Counted from the stretch's first letter, positions 1 through 7,722 are shown. The stretch is 22,040 nucleotides of DNA from Erysipelotrichaceae bacterium (GCA_003446295.1 DMBB01000188.1:1-22040); one strand, 5' to 3'. The notes: generated by a model not told the origin, from the sequence alone. Numbers and translations are program-made.

Positions 1-612
1 TCAGAAACGAACCGCCCATAAACCCAGGGCAATCAGCCATGTCACGGTGATCATCACTGCAAATACTATGGGAACTGTTTTCAGACCGCCGCGGGCAAAC
101 CCGTAGAAATCGTTCGTGTGCTTTCCGGGATTGATGCCGTTGATCAGCAGATTCGACAGATACCATATCCCGTACAGGATGACCGGGATCAGGGCAGGCA
201 ATGTGCTCATGATGGTCATCTGCGGCAGATGCAGGAAGAACAGGAAACAGGCAGCCATGCAGAGCGGTCCTGACAGATGCAGCTCAAAGTTCGGTCCTTT
301 CAGCATTTCCGCATATCCGTACAGCCTGCCGAGATACAGCATAACCGTCATGAATGTCAGCATCACTCCCACAGCAGCCATCAGGTTCAGTTCTGCCAGC
401 CAGAAAGGCAGCTCTGTCTCCTGACCGTATATGATCATGAATCCGATATTGATCATGGCTGTGATCATCGCAAACAGATTGGAAAGCACCGTAAAATACT
501 TCAATGCATGAACTCCATGCTGCAGCAGCTTCCCTTTTTCGTGTCCGGCAATAATGCCGTAAAGACCTTTGATCTCCAGTATGACGATCAGTATGTTGAC
601 AAGTATGTTCAT
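1..612 (-). CDS. Six-TM integral membrane protein, possibly Pr6Pr-like
   Basis: This encodes a 203-residue, strongly hydrophobic protein. Predicted membrane segments lie near residues 3-22, 37-61, 73-96, 113-130, 135-158 and 178-200. The stretch around residues 38-50 (KYFTVLSNLFAMI) and the NDFYGFARGG loop near 167-176 resemble Pr6Pr-type bacterial membrane proteins, a family without a known activity; this assignment is tentative. I chose the ATG at 610-612 because an AAAGGA ribosome binding site lies just upstream. The reading frame stays open to 801, but that extension is Cys/His-rich, lacks family-like features and would cross the promoter. The stop codon TGA is the first three bases of the window, so the gene is complete. 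It is divergent from the aldo/keto reductase at 811, with a TATAAT box at 632-637 in front. Confidence 0.75.
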   Translation of the reverse strand: MNILVNILIVILEIKGLYGIIAGHEKGKLLQHGVHALKYFTVLSNLFAMITAMINIGFMIIYGQETELPFWLAELNLMAAVGVMLTFMTVMLYLGRLYGYAEMLKGPNFELHLSGPLCMAACFLFFLHLPQMTIMSTLPALIPVILYGIWYLSNLLINGINPGKHTNDFYGFARGGLKTVPIVFAVMITVTWLIALGLWAVRF

Positions 613-631
613 GAAGAATCCTTTCTTCCCA

Positions 632-637
632 ATTATA
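632..637 (-). promoter_or_regulatory. -10 box for the 1-612 gene
   Basis: A perfect TATAAT is read on the minus strand 19 nt before the ATG at 612. I see no good -35 at the expected distance. The palindrome ATGCATGCAT at 656-665 lies where a -35 or operator would be. Confidence 0.5.
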
Positions 638-720
638 CAGACATCGGACTGTTGTATGCATGCATTATGCCTGTTATGGTGACAGACCCGGCAGAACAGG
701 CTACCGTCATGTACGGTTCT

Positions 721-748
721 TTGAATTTCCGTACAGTTCATATACAAT
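721..748 (+). promoter_or_regulatory. Promoter of the 811-1680 aldo/keto reductase
   Basis: The -35 is TTGAAT (721-726), followed by a 16-bp spacer and the -10 TACAAT (743-748). The -35 is nested inside an inverted repeat, GTACGG (711-716) and CCGTAC (729-734), which could be an operator. The predicted leader is about 55 nt long and ends in the AAGGAGG at 800-806. Confidence 0.6.
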
Positions 749-810
749 ATGATCAGAAAGACAAAAACATACAGCAGAATTGAATTTTGTTCTGAACACA
801 AGGAGGTTTT

Positions 811-1680
811 ATGGAATACAGAACATTAAGCAACGGTCTGAAGATGCCTCTTGAAGGATTCGGTGTTTTTCAGGTTCGTGACAAAGAAGAATGCAGGAAG
901 TCCGTGCTGGCTGCCATACGTGCAGGCTACCGTCTGATCGATACGGCTGCAGCCTACACCAATGAGGACGCTGTCGGCGATGCTGTACGTGAAGCGATCG
1001 CAGAAGGCATCTGCACCAGAGAAGAACTGTTCATCACATCCAAGATGTGGGTGCAGGACATGGTCAATGAGGAGACTGCTGCAGCTGCCATTGATGCGTC
1101 CATCAGAAAATCCGGTCTGGAGTATCTGGATCTCTATCTCCTCCATCAGGCAATGGGTGACTATTTTGCTGCATGGAGAGCTATGGAAAAGGCGTATGAA
1201 GACGGAAAGCTCAGAGCGATCGGCGTTTCCAACTTCTATCCCAATATTCTGACAAACTTCTGCGAGACCGTACGGATCAGACCCATGGTCAACCAGGTGG
1301 AACTGCATCCCTATTACACGCAGGAAGCAGCACTTGAAACAATGGAATACTACCATGTCATACCGGAAGCCTGGGCACCGCTCGGCGGCGGCCGTTACAA
1401 TCCGTTTGAGAACGAGATGCTCAAAGCAATCGCTGCATCGCATCAGAAAACAGTCGGGCAGGTACTGCTCAGATGGAATGTGCAGAGAAATGTCGTTGTC
1501 ATACCGAAATCCGTGCATGAAAACAGGATCATCGAAAATTTTGATATCTGGGATTTCACGCTGACTGATGAAGAGATGAAGCAGATCTCATCACTGGATA
1601 TGGGTTATTCAGGCTCACGGGCAAAGCATTTTGATCCGGACTTTGTGCGTATGTGCCTGGGCAACCGCATACACGATTAA
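811..1680 (+). CDS. Aldo/keto reductase (AKR superfamily)
   Basis: This 289-residue protein is a soluble NAD(P)H-dependent oxidoreductase of the AKR superfamily, which reduces aldehydes and ketones in the cytoplasm. The catalytic tetrad is complete: Asp44 and Tyr49 in LIDTAAAY, Lys78 in TSKMW, and His112 in YLLHQ. The nucleotide-binding end is seen as the GVSNF strand (138-142) and IPKSVHENRI (231-240). Length is typical for the single-domain (beta/alpha)8 barrel. The start is fixed by AAGGAGG four bases upstream. It has its own promoter and is a single-gene unit, since the next gene has its own promoter. It resembles the AKR at 5408-6208 (both begin MEY and share LIDTA and DELFITSK-type blocks), so the two may be distant paralogs. 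The substrate cannot be told from sequence. Confidence 0.93.
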   Translation: MEYRTLSNGLKMPLEGFGVFQVRDKEECRKSVLAAIRAGYRLIDTAAAYTNEDAVGDAVREAIAEGICTREELFITSKMWVQDMVNEETAAAAIDASIRKSGLEYLDLYLLHQAMGDYFAAWRAMEKAYEDGKLRAIGVSNFYPNILTNFCETVRIRPMVNQVELHPYYTQEAALETMEYYHVIPEAWAPLGGGRYNPFENEMLKAIAASHQKTVGQVLLRWNVQRNVVVIPKSVHENRIIENFDIWDFTLTDEEMKQISSLDMGYSGSRAKHFDPDFVRMCLGNRIHD

Positions 1681-1778
1681 CCTAATTTGCCTGTCTGAAG
1701 ACCATATTATGTTCTTTTTTATACATAAATGCAGAATTGTATATTTAATCAAAAGGGCATGCTGAATAAAAATAAGTA

Positions 1779-1806
1779 TTAACAAAAGTAATAAGTACGC
1801 TATAAT
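1779..1806 (+). promoter_or_regulatory. Promoter of the 1814 gene, giving a leaderless mRNA
   Basis: TTAACA (1779-1784), a 16-bp spacer and a perfect TATAAT (1801-1806) end only 7 nt before the ATG at 1814. The expected transcription start is at or within a base or two of the start codon, so no ribosome binding site can be transcribed. Confidence 0.65.
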
Positions 1807-1813
1807 AACGGCT

Positions 1814-2554
1814 ATGAAATATTTCTGGACACACAGGGACCACATCCCGGAGGGGATGGGATACGGACAGTTTGCAAAAGCGCACCTGAACTGGATGGTT
1901 TTGACTGCTCTTTTTACTGCGGTTATCGCATTCGTTTATGCGGGAGCTGATCATACAGTCAAGATGACGATCCTGCGTGTGATCGCTGCAGCTCTGATGA
2001 TATCTGAAATTTTCAAAATGGTGCTGATGGCAAAAACAGGCGTAAAAATCAGTGAATACCTGCCTCTGGAGATATGCAGCTTCGGTGCATACTTTATCGT
2101 TCTGGATTCGATCAGCGCTTCCGTGCCGTTCTTCGGAGTGATGCTGCTGACGCTTTTCCTGCCCGGAGCCATCATGGCTGTTGTATTTCCGACTACCCAG
2201 GCACTGCCGGCAATCAACTTCTATTCCATTCATCAGTTCCTGTATCACGGACTGATCATTGCCTATGTGACTGCGCGCTTTGTATGCGGAGAGATACCGC
2301 TTGTCTATTCCGCATTGTGGGGATCGATCGCGAAGATCCTTGTGCTGATCGGCATCATGTACATCGTTGATGTCGTATTTGACAGAAACTTTATGTTCCT
2401 GCGTGATGCTTATGATAACCCGATGCTGGAGGCCATACGGAAATTCTGCGGAGACGGACCGCGCTATACAATCGGTCTGATCCTGTTCTCGATCTTTGTG
2501 ATCAACGTATTCTTCTGCATCTTCAAACTCATCACGATCATATTCCGCATCTGA
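1814..2554 (+). CDS. YwaF/TIGR02206-type integral membrane protein
   Basis: This 246-residue protein has about seven predicted membrane helices, near residues 24-43, 51-72, 84-103, 105-125, 137-156, 164-186 and 216-240. The LPLEICSF block (83-90), corresponding to LPLHxCS in the family, and NFMFLRDAYDNPML (192-205) fit the YwaF/TIGR02206 group of Firmicute membrane proteins, whose function is not established. The start at 1814 gives the expected cytoplasmic N-terminus. There is no Shine-Dalgarno, because the promoter -10 ends 7 nt upstream. An internal Met15 at 1856 follows GGAGG but with only two bases between, too close for normal initiation. The gene is monocistronic and ends at a strong terminator shared with the convergent HAD gene. 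Confidence 0.85.
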   Translation: MKYFWTHRDHIPEGMGYGQFAKAHLNWMVLTALFTAVIAFVYAGADHTVKMTILRVIAAALMISEIFKMVLMAKTGVKISEYLPLEICSFGAYFIVLDSISASVPFFGVMLLTLFLPGAIMAVVFPTTQALPAINFYSIHQFLYHGLIIAYVTARFVCGEIPLVYSALWGSIAKILVLIGIMYIVDVVFDRNFMFLRDAYDNPMLEAIRKFCGDGPRYTIGLILFSIFVINVFFCIFKLITIIFRI

Positions 2555-2577
2555 GTTTCTGATATGCATGATAAAAG

Positions 2578-2618
2578 CCTGCAGAAAAGGAGGCGTCGCC
2601 TCCCCTGCAGGTTTTTTT
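2578..2618. terminator. Rho-independent terminator after the YwaF-type gene
   Basis: An outer stem (CCTGCAG with CTGCAGG) encloses an inner stem GGAGGC/GCCTCC, followed on the plus strand by seven T (2612-2618). On the minus strand the hairpin is followed by only four T, so it should act mainly for the plus gene and more weakly for the HAD gene. Confidence 0.85.
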
Positions 2619-2623
2619 CTGTT

Positions 2624-3385
2624 TCAGATCAGTCCGTAATGCTTCAGACCGTTCCAAACACCGTTGTCATTGATGTCTGTTGTTACATATTCAGCTGCTG
2701 CCTTTGTCTCATCGATCGCATTGCCCATGGCAATACCGTGTCCGACAGCCTTCAGCATGCAGATATCATTTCTTCCGTCACCAAAGCCATAGGTGTTTTC
2801 CAGCGGTACGCCGAGCACTTCCGCCACATGAACCAGTGCTGTTCCTTTATCAACGCCAAGCACGGTGATATCTGCGCTGGGATGGGGTCCGTGCGGATTG
2901 GCGATTGCAAAACCATCCAGTGCTTCCTGGATGACGCTGATCCTGTCCGGTGTGCCCAGATATGCATCAAATGTATAGACATTCATATGTTCTGCCAGAC
3001 CGTTTTTCACAAAGCCTTTATTCTGTACATGGGACATGACTTCATATCCTGCTGGATCTCCGCCGTAATACCCTTCATCAGTTCCGAGGAACGCATATCC
3101 TGCGCCGACCGCATCCATGCGCTTCACGATCTCCCTGATCTGCTCATCACTGAGCGGATGGGAATACAGGACCTCCCCGCCTTTGACAGCCAGTCTGCCG
3201 TTGCAGCAGATAAATCCGTCCGCGTACTGTCCGAAATTCTTCTCTGCGTATGCCGGATTGCGTCCGGTACAGATAAATACAAGGTTCCCGTTTTCACGGA
3301 GCAGTCTCAGTCCTTCAGCAGCGCTTTCCGGGACATGTTTTCCCGTTGCCAGTGTTCCGTCAATGTCAAAGAAGACGAGATTCAT
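2624..3385 (-). CDS. HAD-superfamily Cof-type phosphatase
   Basis: This 253-residue protein is a HAD hydrolase of the Cof/class IIB type, cytoplasmic Mg-dependent phosphatases that act on small sugar phosphates or cofactors. Motif I is DIDGT with Asp7 (nucleophile) and Asp9. Motif II is Thr40 in FICTGR. The motif III Lys is Lys180 in GVDKGTAL. Motif IV is GDGRND with Asp203 and Asp207. Residues of roughly 80-175 form the C2-type cap. The start has an AGGAGG about 8 nt upstream. It lies 34 nt downstream of the TtcA-like gene on the same strand, so the two are probably one operon. The substrate is unknown. Confidence 0.92.
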   Translation of the reverse strand: MNLVFFDIDGTLATGKHVPESAAEGLRLLRENGNLVFICTGRNPAYAEKNFGQYADGFICCNGRLAVKGGEVLYSHPLSDEQIREIVKRMDAVGAGYAFLGTDEGYYGGDPAGYEVMSHVQNKGFVKNGLAEHMNVYTFDAYLGTPDRISVIQEALDGFAIANPHGPHPSADITVLGVDKGTALVHVAEVLGVPLENTYGFGDGRNDICMLKAVGHGIAMGNAIDETKAAAEYVTTDINDNGVWNGLKHYGLI

Positions 3386-3419
3386 GGGTTGTTCCTCCTG
3401 TCAAAGCATACGCTTCTGT

Positions 3420-4277
3420 TTACCGGTCTTTCCGGCGTTTTTCCATTTCTTCATAATCATCCAGAAAACTGTGCAGTTCACCGTCTGCCTTGTATCCGGG
3501 AAATGATTCGATCTGTACAGCATGAATGGAACGGAAGATATTGTCATCTACATCCGGATGTGTCTTTTTCAGTTCCGCGATCAGATCTTTCGCCTCTTTC
3601 CGTTTCGATGATACTTCCCGTTTGGCAATGCCGTCGGTAAATCTGCATGCACACTGTATGAATTCCAGGCCATTGTATCTGCACCAGTTCACGATATCCT
3701 GTTCCTTGATCCTGTACATCGGACGGATCAGTTCCATTCCTTCAAAGTTTTCACTGTGGCATTTGGGAATGATCGTCTCCAGCTTGGAACTGTAGAACAT
3801 TGCCATGACTGTTGTTTCGATCACATCATTCAGATGATGACCGAGGGATATCTTGTTGCATCCGAGCAGTTTTGCCTGGTTATATAAATGACCCCTTCTC
3901 ATGCGGGCACAAAGATAGCAGGGATTCCTGGTCTGCCTCTCCGCTACAGCGAATATGTTGGTCTCAAACACCTGGATGGGAATATCCAGCAGCTTTGCGT
4001 TGTTCTCGATCTTCTGCCTGTTTGCCTCATTGTATCCCGGGTCCATGACCAGAAATACTGTTTCAAAAGGGATCTCATTGATCTTCTGATAGCACTGCAT
4101 CATCTTTGCCATCAGCATGCTGTCTTTCCCGCCTGAAATGCAGACCGCGATCTTATCGCCTGGCTGGATCAGATTGTACTGATGGATCGCTGTCACAAAA
4201 GGACCCCATAATTCTTTCCGGTATTTTCGGTAGATCGTACGTTCGATCAGCTGTGCCTGTGTGAATTCTCTTGCCAT
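3420..4277 (-). CDS. ttcA: TtcA-family tRNA thiolation ATPase
   Basis: This 285-residue PP-loop ATPase belongs to the TtcA group, which inserts sulfur at C32 of tRNA through an adenylated base and an iron-sulfur cluster. The PP-loop SGGKDS is at 48-53. The cysteine pair Cys120-x-x-Cys123 (CYLC) and a third cysteine in IQCACRF (Cys209 or Cys211) match the three cluster ligands of TtcA. GHHLNDVIET (146-155) is the conserved helix after the CxxC region. Length fits the family. The name is a family-level call: other members of this PP-loop group in Firmicutes may act on different positions. The start ATG at 4275-4277 lacks a Shine-Dalgarno; a TATAGT box ends 7 nt upstream, so the transcript is probably leaderless. 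The gene is divergent from an RluA-type synthase, pairing two tRNA/rRNA modification genes. Confidence 0.85.
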   Translation of the reverse strand: MAREFTQAQLIERTIYRKYRKELWGPFVTAIHQYNLIQPGDKIAVCISGGKDSMLMAKMMQCYQKINEIPFETVFLVMDPGYNEANRQKIENNAKLLDIPIQVFETNIFAVAERQTRNPCYLCARMRRGHLYNQAKLLGCNKISLGHHLNDVIETTVMAMFYSSKLETIIPKCHSENFEGMELIRPMYRIKEQDIVNWCRYNGLEFIQCACRFTDGIAKREVSSKRKEAKDLIAELKKTHPDVDDNIFRSIHAVQIESFPGYKADGELHSFLDDYEEMEKRRKDR

Positions 4278-4284
4278 ATGAAAA

Positions 4285-4314
4285 ACTATACTATAAAAGT
4301 CTGAAATCCTGCAA
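4285..4314 (-). promoter_or_regulatory. Promoter of the TtcA-like gene, probably leaderless
   Basis: Read on the minus strand, TTGCAG (4309-4314) and TATAGT (4285-4290) are separated by 18 bp. A second TATAGT overlaps at 4290-4295. The -10 ends 7 nt from the ATG, so transcription should start at about the start codon. Confidence 0.5.
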
Positions 4315-4338
4315 AAAAATGAATGTCAGTGCTATCAT
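4309..4338 (+). promoter_or_regulatory. Promoter of the RluA-type gene, probably leaderless
   Basis: The TG-extended -10 TGcTATCAT (hexamer 4333-4338) ends 6 nt before the ATG at 4345. The weak -35 CTGCAA (4309-4314) is the complement of the divergent gene's -35, so the two promoters share the same six bases. Confidence 0.45.
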
Positions 4339-4344
4339 GAAATT

Positions 4345-5265
4345 ATGGAATTCAAGGAAGAGTATTACACGGCAGAAAAAGAAATGCCGCTGCTTCAGCT
4401 CTTACTGGAACACTACAGGCCTTATCGTGCGAAGGAGCTGATCAGAAATAATCTGGTTCTTGTGAATGACCGTGTTGTCAGCAGAAAATCTTTTATCGTG
4501 GTTCCCGGTGACCGCATTATGGCCAACGTTCCCCAGGGAAAAGCACTTGATCCTGTCCCGGAGGATATCCCTGTTGACATCCTTTATGAAGATGATGAAA
4601 TGCTTGTCATCAACAAGCCCAAAGGCATGCCGGCTGCAGTGTGTCCGGGACATTATACCGGAACACTTCAGAACGCCCTGCTGTTTCATATGAATGAGGA
4701 TTTCAGAACACAAAGCTTCCATTTCCCGCACAGGATCGATATGAATACTTCCGGATGTCTACTGGCAGCCAAAACAAAGAACGCCCGCAGAAGTCTTTCT
4801 GCCCAGATCAATGAGCATACATGCTGCAGGGAATATATTGCTTTGACGGAAGGGATCGTTGAGAAAGACAGCGATACCATTGATATGCCGATCGGCAGAA
4901 GTATTGAAAACCGTCTGAAGTTCAGCTGCACAGACTGCTACGACGAGAAGGACTGCATCACGAAATACAATGTACTGGAACGTTTTGAAGACAGTACGCT
5001 GCTGCATATTACACTGGAAACAGGCAGAACACATCAGATCAGGGCACATATGGAGGCGATCGGCCATCCGATCATCGGTGATTCGCTCTATGGAAGCACC
5101 ACAGAACCTGAAGGTCTGCCCGGACAGACGCTTCATGCGGAATGTATATCCTTTGCGCATCCTGTTACCGGTGAAAGGATGGTGTTCCATGCACCCCTTC
5201 CTGATTATTTTCGTCACATGATCGAAGTCAGAAGATCATCAGCAGACAAGAATCAGGACATATAA
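4345..5265 (+). CDS. RluA-family RNA pseudouridine synthase
   Basis: This 306-residue protein converts uridine to pseudouridine in rRNA or tRNA. An S4-like RNA-binding region occupies about residues 14-58 (RAKELIRNNLVLVNDRVV). The catalytic domain starts near 75 with ILYEDDEMLVINKPKGM. The catalytic aspartate is Asp132 in HRIDMNTSG, the family motif usually written HRLDRxTSG. Later family blocks are LETGRTHQIRAHM and HPIIGDSLYG. The target base cannot be told. The start at 4345 has no Shine-Dalgarno and lies just after an extended -10, which suggests a leaderless mRNA. The gene ends at a hairpin starting immediately after the TAA stop. Confidence 0.92.
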   Translation: MEFKEEYYTAEKEMPLLQLLLEHYRPYRAKELIRNNLVLVNDRVVSRKSFIVVPGDRIMANVPQGKALDPVPEDIPVDILYEDDEMLVINKPKGMPAAVCPGHYTGTLQNALLFHMNEDFRTQSFHFPHRIDMNTSGCLLAAKTKNARRSLSAQINEHTCCREYIALTEGIVEKDSDTIDMPIGRSIENRLKFSCTDCYDEKDCITKYNVLERFEDSTLLHITLETGRTHQIRAHMEAIGHPIIGDSLYGSTTEPEGLPGQTLHAECISFAHPVTGERMVFHAPLPDYFRHMIEVRRSSADKNQDI

Positions 5266-5290
5266 AAAAGGATCTCTGCGATCCTCTTTT
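5264..5290. terminator. Bidirectional terminator after the RluA-type gene
   Basis: The stem AGGATC/GATCCT (5269-5274 and 5280-5285) has a 5-base loop. It is followed by CTTTT on the plus strand and flanked by six A, which are six T on the minus strand. It can stop transcription from both sides. Confidence 0.75.
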
Positions 5291-5324
5291 ATTATAGGGG
5301 AAAGAAATTATCACTATCCTCTTC

Positions 5325-5400
5325 AGGACACTTATAGAATAATTGTCCTTTGTGATATGGAGACGCTGATTCTGTGAAAGATTCATGAAATTCTTTCACA
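5325..5400. repeat. Two further stem-loops in the 3' intergenic region
   Basis: AGGACA (5325-5330) pairs with TGTCCT (5344-5349). TGTGAAAG (5373-5380) pairs with CTTTCACA (5393-5400). Neither has a clear T-run. The second lies just past the stop of the AKR on the minus strand and may protect or end its 3' tail. Confidence 0.4.
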
Positions 5401-5407
5401 TTTCCTG

Positions 5408-6208
5408 TCAATACCAGCCAAACAGTGAGCGATGCTCGTCCAAGGCAGCGATCTCTCTCAATTCCTCCTCTGTCAGTCTGAAATCAAATATATCCAGGTT
5501 TTCCTTGAGACGATCAGCCTTTGATGATTTGGCGACCGTACAGATCCCGTTGTCCAGCAGGCTGCGCAGAGCGATCTGAGCAGCTGTTTTATGATGCTTT
5601 TCAGCGATCCTCTTTAAGACCGGATCAGCAAAGATCTTTCTTCTGCCTTCCGTAAACGGTGCCCAGCCCTGCATGACAGTTCCGTATCCGCTCATCAGCT
5701 TCTGCAGATCCTTCTGCATGAAATACACATGGCTTTCCACCTGATTGACTGCCGGGATGATCCCGCAGGCTTTTACAAAAGCGCTGTATCTTTCTTCGTG
5801 GAAGTTGGAAATACCGATGGAACGTACTTTTCCTTCCTGCTGTGCCTGCTTCAAAGCCGCATACATTTCCTGTGCCGTGTCATACGGTTCATGGAGCAGG
5901 TAGAGATCAATGCTGTCCAGACCAAGTGCTTCCAGTGAACGGTCTACCGCTTTGATGACAGCATCATAGCTTCTGTCAGGACTGATGACCTTGCTGGTAA
6001 TGAACAGTTCATCACGGCTGATGCCGGATGCTCTGATGCCTTTTCCGACTTCCTTCTCATTTCTGTACATCTGCGCTGTATCGATCAGACGGTAACCGAT
6101 ATTGATCGCCTGTATGATCGTTTCCGTACATGCTTCACCCCGCAGATCCCATGTTCCAAGACCGAACACAGGCATACGGGACCCGTCATTCAAAACTGCA
6201 TATTCCAT
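5408..6208 (-). CDS. Aldo/keto reductase (AKR superfamily)
   Basis: This 266-residue NAD(P)H-dependent aldehyde/ketone reductase has a complete tetrad: Asp43 and Tyr48 in LIDTAQMY, Lys73 in TSKVISPD, and His106 in YLLHEPYD. SIGISNF and VAKSSKADRLKENL are the usual late barrel and cofactor-binding elements. The length is at the short end for the family, as in other bacterial AKR5-like reductases. An AGGAGA site lies about 11 nt before the ATG. The gene starts 28 nt downstream of a MATE transporter on the same strand, so the two are probably co-transcribed. This suggests, without proving it, that reductase and exporter act on related toxic carbonyl compounds. Confidence 0.92.
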   Translation of the reverse strand: MEYAVLNDGSRMPVFGLGTWDLRGEACTETIIQAINIGYRLIDTAQMYRNEKEVGKGIRASGISRDELFITSKVISPDRSYDAVIKAVDRSLEALGLDSIDLYLLHEPYDTAQEMYAALKQAQQEGKVRSIGISNFHEERYSAFVKACGIIPAVNQVESHVYFMQKDLQKLMSGYGTVMQGWAPFTEGRRKIFADPVLKRIAEKHHKTAAQIALRSLLDNGICTVAKSSKADRLKENLDIFDFRLTEEELREIAALDEHRSLFGWY

Positions 6209-6236
6209 ATTGTTTTTTCTCTCCTATTCAGTGTGC

Positions 6237-7658
6237 TTACAGCCTGATATTGACCCACTCGCCTTTATTGACCCTGACTGTCAGCATCGCTGCCCTGACA
6301 AGGGCATCAATGCCAAATGAGATCCATGGACCGGTAAAGCCGAACATCATGTCCGGGAACATATTGTTGACAGGATAGCAGAACAGCCATGTCATGAGCG
6401 GTCTGATGATCAGTACGCTGATCAGGGAAACGACCGCAACAAACTTCACATCTCCTGCACCGCGCAGGCAGCCTGACAAAACAACTCTCAGGTTCTGCGG
6501 AATAATGCCGACCATCAGTATCAGGAAGCATAATGAGGCGGCAGTGATGATCGTTTGATCTGTTGTAAAGAATGTCGGGAAGATATTTCTTCCGAAGAAT
6601 GTCAGCAGCATGATCGCGATCGACAGGAACAGGGACAGTCTTCTGACGACATCCACATACATCTTTGCCTTCTCTTTTTTCTTAGCGCCAAGCGACTGGC
6701 CGACCAGTGAGGTACAGGCAGATGCTGTTCCATCACCGACCGTGAAGGCAAGACCGGATATCTGCTGTACGATCTGGTTGGTCGCATAAGCGGATGTGCC
6801 GACTCCCGCGATCAGTCTGCCGTTCAGCAGGAATCCGATACGCAGGAATACCGACTCGGCGATCGTGCCGCTGCCGACCTGCATCAGGGAATTGACCGTT
6901 GCCCTGTCAAACGAGAATTTTGTAAACGGTCTGAGGGAAAGGTAATCCCCTTTCTTCAGAACGACTCTGACAGCCATGATGCATGAAACAAGCGTACCGA
7001 TCGCTGTTGCGATGGCTGCGCCTCTGACACCCAGTGCCGGGAATCCGAAATGTCCCAGGATCAGGCAGTAATTCAGGAATACATTGACGACATTGGCTGT
7101 CATATTGACGGTCATCGTCACCTTGGTGCGGCCGATACCGCGCATCGCTGCGCAGATGCATAATGCCCAGCAGTTGAAGACAAAAGCCAGTGAGATCGTC
7201 TGGAAATAGATCACTGCATTCCCGACAGTCTCTTCAGAAGCCCCGGCAAGAAGCACCAGCCATCTGGCGCCGAAAAATCCGCAGAGTGTGATGGCAATGC
7301 CGATAAAGGTAATGATCACCAGAGACTGCTTCAGGCATGACAGCGCAAGATCCTGTCTTCCCTCGCCCTTTCTTCTGGCAACCACGGCAGTCGTTCCGAC
7401 ACAGAGTGCCTGTGCCACCAGCAGCATGATCATTCTCGGCTGTGAGCACAGTCCTACCGATGCGATCGCAGCAGGTCCGATCTGTCCGACCATCATCGTG
7501 TCAAAGCTGTTCATCAAAGTCAAAAGCAGGCCTTCCAGAGCAGCAGGCCAGGCAATGGAAATCAGCTGTTTGTACATATCAGCTGTGGTATCCGAATCTT
7601 CAAAGTTCTGTCTTTTCAGACCGAAAAGCGTCCGGTACAGGATGTTCTCTTCACTCAT
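6237..7658 (-). CDS. MATE-family multidrug/toxin efflux transporter
   Basis: This 473-residue polytopic membrane protein has the two-lobed, twelve-helix architecture of MATE antiporters, which export cationic drugs or metabolites using H+ or Na+ gradients. Family blocks include IAWPAALEGLLLTLMNSFDTMMVG at the first helix, VGTTAVVARRKGEGR in loop 2-3, and GMxxxG-like pore regions. The second lobe repeats the pattern with VGDGTASACTSLVGQSLGAKK. The start has a GAGG close upstream and a TATAAT at 7678-7683. The substrate is not visible. It heads a two-gene unit with the AKR at 5408-6208. Confidence 0.92.
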   Translation of the reverse strand: MSEENILYRTLFGLKRQNFEDSDTTADMYKQLISIAWPAALEGLLLTLMNSFDTMMVGQIGPAAIASVGLCSQPRMIMLLVAQALCVGTTAVVARRKGEGRQDLALSCLKQSLVIITFIGIAITLCGFFGARWLVLLAGASEETVGNAVIYFQTISLAFVFNCWALCICAAMRGIGRTKVTMTVNMTANVVNVFLNYCLILGHFGFPALGVRGAAIATAIGTLVSCIMAVRVVLKKGDYLSLRPFTKFSFDRATVNSLMQVGSGTIAESVFLRIGFLLNGRLIAGVGTSAYATNQIVQQISGLAFTVGDGTASACTSLVGQSLGAKKKEKAKMYVDVVRRLSLFLSIAIMLLTFFGRNIFPTFFTTDQTIITAASLCFLILMVGIIPQNLRVVLSGCLRGAGDVKFVAVVSLISVLIIRPLMTWLFCYPVNNMFPDMMFGFTGPWISFGIDALVRAAMLTVRVNKGEWVNIRL

Positions 7659-7677
7659 AATGCCTCATTTCCAAACC

Positions 7678-7683
7678 ATTATA
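7678..7683 (-). promoter_or_regulatory. -10 box for the MATE-AKR operon
   Basis: A perfect TATAAT is read on the minus strand 19 nt before the ATG at 7658. It leaves a leader of about 12 nt carrying GAGG. No convincing -35 is present at 16-18 bp. Confidence 0.5.
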
Positions 7684-7722
7684 TATCAAATGCTTTCTGT
7701 TTTGCGGTCTGTGACACTCATG

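Noticed and set aside
613..801. 63-codon upstream extension of the first membrane protein
   Set aside because: A good ribosome binding site sits before the ATG at 612 and a TATAAT lies inside the extension at 632-637; the extra residues are not family-like.
1697..1720. Possible terminator after the first AKR (AAGAC...GTTCTT then T6)
   Set aside because: The stem is short with a bulge and AT-rich loop; a T-run exists, but the pairing is too weak to call.
1745..2569. Minus-strand open frame opposite the YwaF-type gene
   Set aside because: The plus-strand frame encodes clear membrane helices and family motifs; the opposite frame is a His/Asp/Arg-rich shadow and covers the promoter.
2564..3640. 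Plus-strand open frame (358 codons) across the HAD and TtcA-like genes
   Set aside because: It runs antisense to two genes with complete catalytic motifs, overlaps the terminator at 2578-2618, and its product is Cys/His/Ser-rich as shadows usually are.
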